Of a stretch of 64,000 nucleotides of DNA, positions 1 through 10,357 are shown piece by piece. This DNA is from G963663525 sp963663525 (GTDB taxonomy: Bacteria > Myxococcota_A > SURF-8 > G963663525). Each line of letters starts with the position of its first letter. The first letter of the stretch is position 1. The stretch lies in assembly GCA_963663525.2 (NCBI GenBank), contig CAXXHC010000001.1, positions 1,612,001 to 1,676,000 of the forward strand, in the 5' to 3' direction. A program made the translations under genes and the position numbers. The notes below the pieces were generated by a model. It was not told where the DNA came from. It saw only the letters and a program-made list of their open reading frames with translations, and searched no databases.

Positions 1-97
1 GTCTTCATACTGTCAAGTAAAGGTGAAAAAGTTGTGAAAAAACCCTCTTTATCGCGTCATTCAAGGCCGAAATCTCATTGTTCGATATAAGCATTGC

Positions 98-125
98 TTG
101 ACAGAAACCCGTCCTAACCTATAGA
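98..125 (+). promoter_or_regulatory. Putative sigma-70 promoter of the giant lipoprotein gene
   Basis: A perfect TTGACA (98-103) is followed after 16 bp by TATAGA (120-125). The start codon lies about 90 bp downstream, leaving room for a short leader. The -10 box matches only four of six consensus bases, so this is a prediction. Confidence 0.45.
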
Positions 126-220
126 TTATATAACTCAGACTTTTTACGTTTTCATCATTACTGAATACATCGTTGATCCGGCCTTTACCGCCTTGCCACC
201 TTTTGAAGGAGGATTCTCTC

Positions 221-3200
221 ATGAACCCTTGGAAGAAACTCAGCCCATGCCTATTGCTGTTTGTATTTCTGACACTGAATGCCTTTGGCTGCGGAAGTGG
301 CGACGGCGACGCAACCTCCACTCCCGGAGACCAGGAAACCACCGAGCAACAGCCCGGTGACGAAGACACCGTGGACGACGTAGACGTGACGGACGACGTG
401 GACGTCACCGATGACGTGGATGTCACCGACGATGTGGAAGTAGCGGATGAAATCGAAGAGGCCGACGAGATCGAAGACGCGGATGAAATCGAAGAAGCCG
501 ACGAGATCGAAGAAGCTGACGAGATCGAAGTAGCGGATGAAATTGAAGAGGCCGACGAAATCGAAGTAGCGGATGAGATCGAAGACGCGGATGAAATCGA
601 AGAAGCCGACGAAATCGAAGTAGCGGATGAAATCGAAGGCGCGGATGAGATCGAAGAGGCCGATGAAATCGAAGCCGAGGAAGAAGAAATCGACGAAGAT
701 CTTCCCCCCAACTGCGAATCCACCAACCCCTGCATGACCGGAAGCTGGAACGGTTCGGAGTGCGAATACACTCCGGTAGCCGACGATACGGCCTGCACCA
801 CCGACGACATTTCCTGCACCAACGACGTCTGCCGCTCCGGCACTTGCGAGCATCTGGCGGACAATACCCTGTGTAATGATAACGTCGAGTGTACCGTGGA
901 TGTTTGCGATACCGTGAACGACTGCACCAACGAGCCGGATCATACGCAATGTACCTCGGACAACCTCTGCAACGGTGTCGGTTCCTGCGATGTCGTACAA
1001 GGCTGCCTGTACAACGATATTCCCGACTGCGACGACGGGATCGAGTGCACGACCGATGGCTGCAACGGCGATGCCACGAGCTACGAATGTACGCACGAAC
1101 CGGACGATACGGCCTGCAACGACTATATCGCTTGCACCGCCGACGCCTGCATCCTCGGTGAAGGCTGCACGTTCGTGGCGGACGACGCCCTGTGCGACGA
1201 TGGATTCACCTGCACTTTCGACGTTTGCGACGACTTCCTTGGCGAATGCAAAAACTACCCGGACCACGCCGCGTGCGACGACGACAACATCTGCACCATC
1301 GAAGACCTCTGCTCCCCGGCCAACGCCGAGGAAGGCAACCTCACCGGCTGCGTTTATACCGACATTTCGGCAGACGATCTCGACGATGACGAAGTGTGCA
1401 CCGAAGACACCTGCGATCCGGTGCTTGGAGCCGTGCACACTCCGCTTCCGGGAACGGATTGTTCGGACGACGACGAATGTACCGAAAACGACGTCTGCGG
1501 CGCGGATGGATTGTGCAAGCCCGGCCAGTGGACCTGCGTGGACTGCCCGGAAGGCGACCCCTGCTCCGACGGCGATCCCTGTACCATCAACGACACCTGC
1601 AACGATCAGAACGAATGCGTAGGCGGAGAAACCGACACCTGCGACGACGGGATCATCTGCACGAACGATTCCTGCGACCCCGTGAACGGCTGCGTGCACG
1701 AACCGGACGACTCTTTCTGCAACAACGACGACGACATCTGCAACGGGCGGGAGGAATGCCATCCCAACCACGTCTTGGCCGGTCTGGACGGCTGCGTCGA
1801 ATTCGCTCCTATCGATTGCGACGACGACGACCCCTGCACCTTCGAAATTTGCAATCCGGATACCGGCAATTGCAGCAATCCCAGCGGCCCCATGGATGGT
1901 CTGGACTGCGAGGATGGCGACGAATGCACCATCGATACCTTCTGCGATCAGGGAGTCTGCACCGGAGGTTCGATGGTTTGTACGATGGAAGATGTGGTAT
2001 TCGAACTGGCGGGCAAGGAATACCTGGCCAGCGGCTACGACAACCGCCTGACCTGGTCTCAAGCGGCGGCGTTCTGCCGTGCATGGGGAGGCGACCTGAT
2101 GACCGTCAACTCCCAGGCCGAAATGAATCTGTTCTACACCGACATGTATGTGGACGCCCAGAAAACCTGGTGGACCGGCCTGAACGATCTCGACGACGAA
2201 GGAGATTATGAGTGGCTCGACCCGGAGGGAGGAGAATGGGTTGACGCGAACCTCTCGTGGTCCGACATGGAAGATATGCTCGATGCGCGAAATTCCGAGT
2301 TGAACAACTGCGGCACCATCGGCATGGAACCCGACCTTGTGGATGAAGGCGACCTGTGGGAAATGGGGTTGCACTTCTGCGCCGATGAAAAGCGTTTCCT
2401 GTGCGAACGCATCAAGCCTGCCGAACTCAAGCAATTCGGCGAGGCGTGCATCCTCGATGAAGACTGCGAATCCGGTGAATGCCAAAGTGCGCTGGGGGAA
2501 CGCTTCTGCACCGAATTGTGCCAGGGCACCTGCGAAGAAGGCTTGTGCCACGCAACCGGCATCACGCTATCCACCGTGGATACGGAAATCTGGCTGTATA
2601 ACGCCGACGGCACCCAGTTGGCCAACGACGACGACGGCGGCACAGACACCTATTCCCTGATCCAGCAAGCGCTTTCCACGCCAGGCACCTATTACGTCAA
2701 GGTTGCCCATTATTTCGACTACGGAACCGGCAACTACACCATCGAAATCCGGGAAGACGCCGATACAACCACCCTGACGCCCATCGTCGAAACCGAACCC
2801 AACAATTCGATGGATGAAGCCAACAGCGGAGCGCTGCCTTCGGCGTTTATGGGAATGGTCGATCCGGTTGGCGACCACGACTACTACGTTTTCACCATCG
2901 ACACTCCGAAGAGCGTCAATATCGCCACAATGGCCACTCCGCAAAGCATTTGTCTGCCCAACCGCCTGCTTGCCATCGAACTGGGCGGAGACTGCGTGGA
3001 TGACATACAGTGCGGCGACGACGATGCATTCTGCAACGCGGACGGACGCTGCACGCTGGATTGTTCGGCGGACCCGAACAGTTGCCCGAGCGGTTTCACC
3101 TGCTACGACTACGAAGACCCACGCGGCTCCGAGTGCATCGATCCGGCGCTCGTAGGCAACACGGTGCTGGGTGAACCCTGCCGAAACAACGCCGATTGCA

Positions 3201-6200
3201 TAAGCGGCATGTGCTTCCAGGACAACTACAACGACAATGCCTACTGCTCGGAAACCTGTGAGACGGTGGGAGAAGCCTGCACGGGCGCGGACAACATGGC
3301 CTGTTTCGATTACGGCTTGGAGGACGGCCCGAACTGCATCAAAGGCTTCGGTGAAACACCGTCCTTCTGGACCTGCCGTTTCCATGACGACTGCATTTCC
3401 GCAGAATGTTTGTTGGGAACCTGTGCCGAAACTTGCATTGAGGACACGGACTGCCCCGGCAATCCGGTCTTCGTGCCGATTCCGGGCGATATCTGCTACC
3501 CCTGCACCTCCAGCGCGAATTGCAACGACGGCAACCGGTGCGTCAGCGATCCTGCCGGAAGCGGGGCGTTCTGCGGGCGCGGCTGCATTCCCAGCGATCC
3601 CGACAGCTGCCCGGAAGGAACCGTTTGTGCATTGATTTCGGGTAGTTCCATTCCCGACGGCCAGGAACATCAATGTCTGCCGGTAAGTCTGTCCTGCACG
3701 GTTCCGACGGCCTGTCTCTCCTCCGGGTATTGCGAACGACCGGAGTTCGGCTTGGGCGATCCATGCAGCGAGGACGGCGAATGCCTCAGCGGGATCTGCC
3801 AGGATGGTTTCTGCTCTGAAAGCTGTACCGAAGACGGAGATTGCGGCTGCGACATGATGGCCTGCACCGACGGTCGTTGCGCAGTATTGCTTCCGGACGG
3901 TATCGCGGCGGAAGCGCTCGGCCTTGAAGGTTGGGAGAATCCGCAGCCGGTTTCGCTGGATACGGAAAGAAGCGCCACGATCTTCGGATCTCTGGCGCCG
4001 ACGGACAGTTTCGACAAAGACTTTTATGTCGTAACCGTCTCTGCGGACGATTTCCTCAACGTTTCGACGGAGCCTTTCTGTGGTTCCGACGTCGACACCT
4101 ATCTGGTTCTTCGCGACGCCAACACCGGTGAAGTCATCGGCACCTGGGCGGACGACGATTCCGGCGAAAGCAACTTCTCGTCCATCAGCGGTTACAGCCC
4201 CGACGAAGAAATGGACGTCATCATCGAAGTGGGACAATCTCCGGCTCTGTTCGACGCGGAGGTCGGACCGTACCTCCTCAACGTAGTGCTCTGGACCCCG
4301 CTTCCCGGTGAATTCTGCGGCAACGCCATACCGATCGAGGGCAGTGGGGAATACACCGGAACCACGGTCGGCATGGTACACGATTACGGCCCCACGAATG
4401 ACGCTTGTACGGGGTATGTAAAAGCGGACGGTAGCGATGTAGCCTACGCCATCACTCTCGGTGAAAACGAGTATTTCTACGCGGAAGTGAGCCCGGACGA
4501 CGGCTCCGACGCCGTGTTGTACGCCGTGACCGATTGCAACGACATCGACGGCACCTGCGCGGCGGGCAGCGATTCGGGCAACCCCGAAAACGTGCTGGTC
4601 AGCGAGCCGGGAGATTATTTCCTGATCGTCGATGGCTACAGCGCGACTGTCGCTTATTCGTATACGCTCAACGTGCAGTTCCATTCCTTGACGCCAATGC
4701 CCAACGACGACTGCTCCACCGCAACGGAAATCGTCGTGGAGGAATTCGGCGTGCCCGTGCGCTACGAAGGCCAGACGATCAACACCGCCGACGATTACAC
4801 CGCTCTCACGGGTGAATGCAGCCTTTCGACTCCGGGTCACGATGTCGTGTACGTGATCCAACTCGCTGAAAATCAACGGATGATCGCTGCACTCGATCCG
4901 GATGCTACAAGTTTCGACTCCGTGCTGTGGTTCGCGACGAATTGCGACGACCTCGCCGCCTCCTGCCTGGTGTCCCAGGATCTCTCCGGCAACGGAGAAG
5001 AAGAACTGACGTACATCGCAGAGGATGCGACGACGTTGTATATCGTGGTGGATTCCGGAGCCACGGAAGACCTCGGCAGCTACGCTTTGAACGTGACGGT
5101 GGAAGAATTCACGATCAACGACAACGACACCTGCGAGGATGCGGCCATCAGCGAAACCGCCATGCTGAGTCTCAACGATTTCGGTACGTTCAACTTCACC
5201 GGAACGACGTCGATTTTCGAAAACGACTATAATCCGACCACCGGTGATTGTTCCGACACGGATTCGGCGGGCAAAGACGTGGCCTACATGGTGGAACTGG
5301 CCGAGGGTGCTTACGTACGGGCGACGCTGCTTGAAGACGGCACCAACTTCGACACCTCGCTGTACTTGATTTCCGGCGAAGGAAACTGCGCGGATGAACT
5401 CATCGCCGATGCATGTGTGATGGGTCGCGACACATACGGCGACGGTGGAGAGGAGATTCTTTACCGCAATTTGGAAGCTTCCGGATCGCAAATCCTTTAC
5501 TTCATCGTGGACGGAGCGGCTGCCGACGATCAGGGCGAATTCGCCATTCAGTTCGAAATCGACTTCATCGACGCGCCCGCCAACGACCTGTGCAACGGAG
5601 AACCGGAAGCGCTGACGCCTGTGGACGGCTACGTGTACTACGAAGGAACGTTCGATTTCGCCAGCGCAGATCACGCGCCTACCGGTGCAGTGAACGGCTG
5701 CCTCGACGGCGATCCGGCAGAAGGCCCCGACCTGGCCTACCAGCTTGAATTGGAACCGGGCTACGCCGCGAACGCACGCATCATGATTGGCGACGAGGCC
5801 ACCTACTCCTTCACCCCGGTACTGTATGGCTACCTCGACGATCAGGATTGCGAGACCGACGCCGACGACTGCCTGGCGCAGATCACTTCGGACGTGCTCG
5901 TCCTCGAAAACGATACGATGAACTACCAGACCATCACACTGATTGCGGATACCGAGGATGCGATGGACTGGGGTCCGTTCGTCATCGAGATATTGATCGT
6001 TTCCATGTCCGCCCCGGAGAACGACACCTGCGATGCTCCGACCTTCATTTCTGGACCGGGTGTCTACAACGGTACGACTCAGTACGCGACCAACTACTTC
6101 ACGACACCTGATTCGGACACCTGTACGGGTCAGGATATCGACGGTCCGGATGCTGTCTATATGATGCTGGTTCCGACGGGCTATTACATCGACGCTACGC

Positions 6201-8914
6201 TGGAAGGTATCACCGCCACCGGCAGGTGGAACACTTCGATGTACCTGCTGACCGACTGCACCGACGTTTCGTCGTGTCTCATGGGAGCGGACCTGAATAC
6301 GAGTACTCCCGAACGACTGACGTACTACAACAACGAAGCAGAACAATACCTGTGGCTCGTCGTAGACGGACGCTACGAAGACAATGGCGGCATTTACAGC
6401 CTGAACGTCGCCTTCGACGAGTATTCGGGACCGGAGAACACGAGCTGCAACGCTCCGATCGAACTGATTCCCGACGCCGAACCGATCCCCGGCGATCTGT
6501 CCAATGCATTGAATCTCTACGATACGAATTCGGGAACCTGCTCGATAGGCGGTTTGGGCCCCGACCTCGTGTATTCGCTCACGCTCGGCGCGTACCAGGA
6601 AGGCACGTTCACGCTTTCGAACCTGCTCCCCGCAGACTTCGAAGCCTCCATGTACGCCACCGATATCTGCTCCGACGTGCGGGGATGTCTGGCAAGCAGT
6701 ACCATTTATTCCTACAGCGACTCGGGAAGCGTTTCGGTCGTCAATCAGACACCAGAAGAGAAAACCTTCCACGTCATCGTGAGCGGATACAACACGGATG
6801 ACACGGGAACCTTCGAGATCGCCGCGACGGTCGAGCAGCTCGATCCGCCACCCGTCAACAACACCTGCGAAGGAGCGATTTCGCTGACGGAGAACGTCAC
6901 GCTGGACGAAGAGAACCGCCTGGAAGGCCAATCCAACGTCTCGGCGTTCAACAGCTACAAGGCCGGTGGCTCCTGTAGTTCGGGTGGCTCCAGCGGCCTG
7001 GATCTCGTCTACCGGATGGATGTCGAACCGCTTCATCGCGTACGGCTCCACCTGGATAATATCACCAGCGGCTTCGACATGTTCAACTACTATTCCGACG
7101 AATGCCCGGACATTGAAAACTCCTGCATCAATTACAGTTACACCGAAACGCAGGAATGGACTTTCCAGGCGCTTCTGGAGCCGAAGACCTACTATTTCGT
7201 CGTGGACGGTAGTTCTACGGGAGACGAGGGTTCGTTCGACGTCGTGTGGACCTACGAAGAACACGAGCCACCTTTCCTTAACGAATCCTGCGAATCTCCA
7301 ATGGTACTGCCCGATCCCGATACCGGAAACAACCGGGTGGAGGGTAGTCTCGCGGAAGCCATGGCCGATCACAGCGCCTACGATTGGGGCTGTACCACCA
7401 GCACCTATGCCGGAGGCCGTGGCAATGAACTGGTGTTCATGACCACCCTGCAACCCAACGAAGGAGCCGCCATCGAAGCGGGTACATCGGGAGACGGCAT
7501 CTTCTACGTGATCGTCGGCGACGACTGTGAGCCGGAAGGCTCCAACGAGTGCATCCATCTCCAGGATTCCCCGAACGACAATTCACTGCTCTACATCAAT
7601 GAAACGGGAGAAACTACGAACGTGTTCATGTTTGTAGACAGTTACTCGACCACCACCCATGCGGGCGACTTCTATATCGAGGTCAACGTCAGCAGTTACA
7701 CGGCCTTGGAGAACGCGACCTGCGACAATCCCATCATGCTCACCGGGGACGGTACGCCGGTGGAAGGTGTGCTGGGACAGGCAAGCAACGATTACGCCTC
7801 CGAGGACTTCGGCTGCTCGAACGATGCGGGCGAGGGCAACGACGTGGTGTTCCAACTCACGGTAGGTGCTTACGAAGGCGCGCTCGTTCACATGGACAGC
7901 CTGGGTGGAGACGAAACCGCCCTGTACATCGTCACCGGCGACCAATGCGCCCCCCATGAAAACACCCAATGCCTGTATAGCGTGGAAGGGCAATACGATT
8001 ACGATTTCGCCTATGCCAACCCCACCGATCAGCCCGTTGACCTGTTCCTGATCGTGGACAGCGAAACCGATTTCGTGGGTTCCATCAAACTCACAGCGGA
8101 ATTGAGCGCAATCGAAACCGTGGAAGGTGACACCTGCGACACGGCCATCGATCTCGACATGCTGACGCCGCCGGTTTCGAGCGATTATTCGTGGGCCGCT
8201 GCAGACTATACCTGCAACGGATACTTCCCCGGAAACGATGTGGTCTTCAAAAAGTATATCGATGCCCACTCGCAGTTGAACCTCGACTTCACAGCAGAAG
8301 GCCCGATGGCCGTGCACTGGAGCGCGGAATGCGGCGTTTCGGAAAGCTGCCTGGGCTCGTCCACCGTCTCTTCGGCAGGAAACGCCTCGCTTATCATTCC
8401 TTACGACGAGGAAGTTGGCGCGGATATCTACCTCCACTTCGATTCCGTCTCCTCCGGTTTCGGAAGCGCGATCGAGATCACCGACTGGTCGGTCACCGAA
8501 TATACCGAACCGCTGTGCGATCCCGGCATCGTCGAGGGATACCTGAGCTTCAACGGCGACACCGCCACGACAAGCGGCAACTCCTCTTCGAGCAGCAATC
8601 ACATTCAAATGGACGACGTGGAAGGGTGTGAGGACTACTATTACACCAATGCAGGCAATGACCATATTTGGGGCGTGGCCCTGAACGCCGGAACCACGTA
8701 TAGAATCACGTTGACTCCGAGTTCGTGGGATGCAGCGGTATGGGTCACCCGGGGTTGCGAGACCTGCATCGGTGCAGAAGACTCTTCCATTTCCGGCGCG
8801 GAAGTTCTTGACGTCACGCCTACCGAAACGGGAACCTATTTCATCGTAGTAGACTATTACAGTTCTTCCGGTGGCGGTGGCGGTGCCTACTCTCTAGAGG
8901 TGGAGGTACTTTAA
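221..8914 (+). CDS. Giant surface lipoprotein: acidic stalk, Cys-rich repeats, C-type-lectin-like domain, about 11 tandem domains
   Basis: The product has 2,897 residues and no recognised enzyme domain; binding or adhesion is inferred. ATG 221 was chosen because a strong GAAGGAGG lies 205-212; the upstream in-frame ATG at 173 has none. Residues 1-24 form a signal peptide ending in a lipobox-like NAFGC. Residues 52-151 are tandem acidic hexapeptides. Residues about 166-585 are Cys-rich repeats of the DxxCxxDxC type common in myxobacterial surface proteins. Residues about 590-735 look like a C-type lectin domain (WTGLND, terminal FLCE). Stretches near 780-920 and 1243-1360 resemble PPC-type beta domains, with a second Cys-rich block (924-1226) between them. 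From about 1360 to the end there are about eleven repeats of 135-145 residues, each opening with a NDTC-like motif and closing with FIVVDG-like strands. It is monocistronic, with its own terminator. Confidence 0.85.
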   Translation: MNPWKKLSPCLLLFVFLTLNAFGCGSGDGDATSTPGDQETTEQQPGDEDTVDDVDVTDDVDVTDDVDVTDDVEVADEIEEADEIEDADEIEEADEIEEADEIEVADEIEEADEIEVADEIEDADEIEEADEIEVADEIEGADEIEEADEIEAEEEEIDEDLPPNCESTNPCMTGSWNGSECEYTPVADDTACTTDDISCTNDVCRSGTCEHLADNTLCNDNVECTVDVCDTVNDCTNEPDHTQCTSDNLCNGVGSCDVVQGCLYNDIPDCDDGIECTTDGCNGDATSYECTHEPDDTACNDYIACTADACILGEGCTFVADDALCDDGFTCTFDVCDDFLGECKNYPDHAACDDDNICTIEDLCSPANAEEGNLTGCVYTDISADDLDDDEVCTEDTCDPVLGAVHTPLPGTDCSDDDECTENDVCGADGLCKPGQWTCVDCPEGDPCSDGDPCTINDTCNDQNECVGGETDTCDDGIICTNDSCDPVNGCVHEPDDSFCNNDDDICNGREECHPNHVLAGLDGCVEFAPIDCDDDDPCTFEICNPDTGNCSNPSGPMDGLDCEDGDECTIDTFCDQGVCTGGSMVCTMEDVVFELAGKEYLASGYDNRLTWSQAAAFCRAWGGDLMTVNSQAEMNLFYTDMYVDAQKTWWTGLNDLDDEGDYEWLDPEGGEWVDANLSWSDMEDMLDARNSELNNCGTIGMEPDLVDEGDLWEMGLHFCADEKRFLCERIKPAELKQFGEACILDEDCESGECQSALGERFCTELCQGTCEEGLCHATGITLSTVDTEIWLYNADGTQLANDDDGGTDTYSLIQQALSTPGTYYVKVAHYFDYGTGNYTIEIREDADTTTLTPIVETEPNNSMDEANSGALPSAFMGMVDPVGDHDYYVFTIDTPKSVNIATMATPQSICLPNRLLAIELGGDCVDDIQCGDDDAFCNADGRCTLDCSADPNSCPSGFTCYDYEDPRGSECIDPALVGNTVLGEPCRNNADCISGMCFQDNYNDNAYCSETCETVGEACTGADNMACFDYGLEDGPNCIKGFGETPSFWTCRFHDDCISAECLLGTCAETCIEDTDCPGNPVFVPIPGDICYPCTSSANCNDGNRCVSDPAGSGAFCGRGCIPSDPDSCPEGTVCALISGSSIPDGQEHQCLPVSLSCTVPTACLSSGYCERPEFGLGDPCSEDGECLSGICQDGFCSESCTEDGDCGCDMMACTDGRCAVLLPDGIAAEALGLEGWENPQPVSLDTERSATIFGSLAPTDSFDKDFYVVTVSADDFLNVSTEPFCGSDVDTYLVLRDANTGEVIGTWADDDSGESNFSSISGYSPDEEMDVIIEVGQSPALFDAEVGPYLLNVVLWTPLPGEFCGNAIPIEGSGEYTGTTVGMVHDYGPTNDACTGYVKADGSDVAYAITLGENEYFYAEVSPDDGSDAVLYAVTDCNDIDGTCAAGSDSGNPENVLVSEPGDYFLIVDGYSATVAYSYTLNVQFHSLTPMPNDDCSTATEIVVEEFGVPVRYEGQTINTADDYTALTGECSLSTPGHDVVYVIQLAENQRMIAALDPDATSFDSVLWFATNCDDLAASCLVSQDLSGNGEEELTYIAEDATTLYIVVDSGATEDLGSYALNVTVEEFTINDNDTCEDAAISETAMLSLNDFGTFNFTGTTSIFENDYNPTTGDCSDTDSAGKDVAYMVELAEGAYVRATLLEDGTNFDTSLYLISGEGNCADELIADACVMGRDTYGDGGEEILYRNLEASGSQILYFIVDGAAADDQGEFAIQFEIDFIDAPANDLCNGEPEALTPVDGYVYYEGTFDFASADHAPTGAVNGCLDGDPAEGPDLAYQLELEPGYAANARIMIGDEATYSFTPVLYGYLDDQDCETDADDCLAQITSDVLVLENDTMNYQTITLIADTEDAMDWGPFVIEILIVSMSAPENDTCDAPTFISGPGVYNGTTQYATNYFTTPDSDTCTGQDIDGPDAVYMMLVPTGYYIDATLEGITATGRWNTSMYLLTDCTDVSSCLMGADLNTSTPERLTYYNNEAEQYLWLVVDGRYEDNGGIYSLNVAFDEYSGPENTSCNAPIELIPDAEPIPGDLSNALNLYDTNSGTCSIGGLGPDLVYSLTLGAYQEGTFTLSNLLPADFEASMYATDICSDVRGCLASSTIYSYSDSGSVSVVNQTPEEKTFHVIVSGYNTDDTGTFEIAATVEQLDPPPVNNTCEGAISLTENVTLDEENRLEGQSNVSAFNSYKAGGSCSSGGSSGLDLVYRMDVEPLHRVRLHLDNITSGFDMFNYYSDECPDIENSCINYSYTETQEWTFQALLEPKTYYFVVDGSSTGDEGSFDVVWTYEEHEPPFLNESCESPMVLPDPDTGNNRVEGSLAEAMADHSAYDWGCTTSTYAGGRGNELVFMTTLQPNEGAAIEAGTSGDGIFYVIVGDDCEPEGSNECIHLQDSPNDNSLLYINETGETTNVFMFVDSYSTTTHAGDFYIEVNVSSYTALENATCDNPIMLTGDGTPVEGVLGQASNDYASEDFGCSNDAGEGNDVVFQLTVGAYEGALVHMDSLGGDETALYIVTGDQCAPHENTQCLYSVEGQYDYDFAYANPTDQPVDLFLIVDSETDFVGSIKLTAELSAIETVEGDTCDTAIDLDMLTPPVSSDYSWAAADYTCNGYFPGNDVVFKKYIDAHSQLNLDFTAEGPMAVHWSAECGVSESCLGSSTVSSAGNASLIIPYDEEVGADIYLHFDSVSSGFGSAIEITDWSVTEYTEPLCDPGIVEGYLSFNGDTATTSGNSSSSSNHIQMDDVEGCEDYYYTNAGNDHIWGVALNAGTTYRITLTPSSWDAAVWVTRGCETCIGAEDSSISGAEVLDVTPTETGTYFIVVDYYSSSGGGGGAYSLEVEVL
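374..673 (+). repeat. 18-bp tandem repeat encoding an acidic hexapeptide stalk
   Basis: The array starts with three and two-thirds units encoding DDVDVT (374-439). It continues with thirteen units encoding (V/E/D/G)ADEIE (440-673). All units are 18 bp, so changes in copy number keep the reading frame. The first position of the hexapeptide varies between V, E, D and G, and third codon positions vary. The encoded stretch is strongly negative and sits just after the lipidated Cys, as a spacer would. Confidence 0.9.
4303..8911 (+). repeat. Eleven tandem protein domains of about 140 residues in the giant lipoprotein
   Basis: Repeats begin near 4303, 4696, 5116, 5576, 6013, 6430, 6850, 7273, 7705, 8119 and 8518. 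Each opens with a Cys in a motif like PxNDTC, then YxGTT, a Gly-x-Asp-x-x-Tyr segment, a Cys pair in the middle, and a closing strand like YFIVVDG followed by GxYxLxV. The last copy is the most divergent and ends the protein with a Ser/Gly-rich turn. DNA identity between copies is low, so the array is old rather than freshly amplified. Confidence 0.75.
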
Positions 8915-8940
8915 GCTCCCCCCTTATTCTCTCTATTATA

Positions 8941-8971
8941 AATGCCCGACCGAATGGTCGGGCATTTTTTT
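8941..8971 (+). terminator. Rho-independent terminator of the giant lipoprotein gene
   Basis: A perfect 11-bp stem (AATGCCCGACC with GGTCGGGCATT), a GAAT loop and a run of T begin 26 bp after the stop codon. Confidence 0.92.
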
Positions 8972-9038
8972 GCGATAAATCTTCTCGATTCACAACGACT
9001 TCATCATGAAAAGTCGCGCCTCGACTTTTCATGCAACG

Positions 9039-9277
9039 CTAGGCAGTGTCGTCACGTGATATATAACCAAGCAGTAAGCTTATGTTTTTATTGATATTTT
9101 ACAAATCCAAAGTGTGCCATAGTCTCACGGACCTTCAGGTCCGTGAGGCTGTGCAATCCATGGAGAGCACAGCCTTCCTCGCTCCGCGAGTAAGACTATG
9201 GCACACTCGTTCCGACGATTTTTCATAGTTTTAATGAGTGATGTGCTGCTTAAATAACCCGTGACGACACTATCTAG
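9039..9277. mobile_element. MITE-like element with nested inverted repeats
   Basis: Outer inverted repeats CTAGNNAGTGTCGTCACG occupy 9039-9056 and 9260-9277 (16 of 18 positions match). Inside, a perfect 15-bp inverted repeat AGTGTGCCATAGTCT (9111-9125 and 9193-9207) brackets two more hairpins (CACGGACCT/AGGTCCGTG and GGCTGTGC/GCACAGCC). The right third (9206-9271) is closely similar to 42439-42674. There is no coding capacity. The rest of the 420-bp gap between genes holds only the upstream terminator. Confidence 0.7.
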
Positions 9278-9334
9278 AGAATGATTGGAAAATGCCGTTT
9301 TTCAGGCGTGAAGCCATTTTGGAGGAATGAGTTT

Positions 9335-10195
9335 CTACGCGATGAGATGTTGCAGGCTTTCGATGCTTCCCGACACGTTTTCTGCCACCTCGTCCAGCAA
9401 TTCTGGAGTGAGACCAAGCCTTTCGACACTGGCGGGTGCGATGCTGCGCATCACCATTTCCCCATCGTCTCCCCTTTCCAAGGCATGGGAAAGCCGATCC
9501 GCCACGTGGACGAGATCGATGCGATGGGCATCGCAAGATTCCGGCGTCCAATGGGTCAGGTGGTGCCAACGCGCCGCGTGAGCGATGGAATCGGGCAAAT
9601 TCCAGTGGGAAGCGACCAAAGAACCGATCCCGCTGTGATTGGTTCCTAAAACCCGGTCCTCGATCTCCAGGATATCGTTCTCGCCGTCGAATACCAGAAT
9701 GTCTTCCTCGGTGGGATTGTCTTCAAAGTACTGGGAAATAGCCAGCTTTCCCATATCATGAAGCAAACCCGCCGTAAAAAGCATTTCGACAGGAGGCATT
9801 TTCAATACCTTGATAAGGTATTCGGCGATAACCGCCGTAGACGAGCAATGATGCCAGAAACTTAAGCTACTCAGCCCGTATCCCGCCAAATGGCTGGGAA
9901 TCGCTTTCGAAAAAGACAGGCTTAGCGCCAGTTCGAACACGCGCTGGCTTCCAAGAAGAGTGATGGCCTGCCGAACGTCTCCAACGTGCCTTTGGCAACC
10001 GAAATATGATGAATTGGCCAGACGAAGCAGGTTGGCAGTCATTGCCGGGTCTTTTTTAATGACGCGTTCGTAATCCTTGGCGTTGCTTGTATCTTTACGC
10101 GTAAGGTCACATAGCTGGGTAATCGTTGTCGGCAGGGTTTTAAAGTTGAGAATCGTGGCGATGATTTTTATTTTAACATTCATGAAGCGCTTCAT
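9335..10195 (-). CDS. HDOD domain protein
   Basis: This 286-residue protein is almost entirely one HDOD domain (Met-x-Ala-Asn-Leu-Leu near 52-57, HHCSSTAVIAEYL near 115, LLHDMGK with HD at 146-147). HDOD proteins are regulatory, derived from HD phosphohydrolases, and often act in signalling or stress responses. No receiver, GGDEF or other partner domain is attached, so input and target are unknown. The start is uncertain: no good Shine-Dalgarno precedes ATG 10195, and Met5 (10183) is an alternative. It appears to stand alone between repeat-containing spacers. Confidence 0.85.
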   Translation of the reverse strand: MKRFMNVKIKIIATILNFKTLPTTITQLCDLTRKDTSNAKDYERVIKKDPAMTANLLRLANSSYFGCQRHVGDVRQAITLLGSQRVFELALSLSFSKAIPSHLAGYGLSSLSFWHHCSSTAVIAEYLIKVLKMPPVEMLFTAGLLHDMGKLAISQYFEDNPTEEDILVFDGENDILEIEDRVLGTNHSGIGSLVASHWNLPDSIAHAARWHHLTHWTPESCDAHRIDLVHVADRLSHALERGDDGEMVMRSIAPASVERLGLTPELLDEVAENVSGSIESLQHLIA

Positions 10196-10357
10196 TCCAT
10201 CTTAGAATCGAATGCTCGTTACGGAGAAAAGCAGGTTTTTCGCTTCGGTTCGCATGACGTCGGACACGCGAAAGCGTTTGATAAACGCTCTCACGCTCTT
10301 TGGCAAGAAGTGGTGCCTGCTGGAATTCCGTACATTCGGTTACGGTCTTCCTTGGTC

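Noticed and set aside
374..673. Possible CRISPR array because of regular spacing
   Set aside because: The units are 18 bp, contiguous, in frame within a coding sequence and have no spacers.
61..930. A Ser-rich minus-strand frame across the tandem repeat
   Set aside because: It is the antisense reading of the acidic repeat array and its composition is explained by that repeat.
251..7558. Very long open frames on the minus strand opposite the giant lipoprotein gene (251-2551, 2567-7558, 7583-8665)
   Set aside because: They mirror the codon bias of the plus-strand gene, have no signal peptide, domain or ribosome-binding site, and include the antisense of the hexapeptide array.
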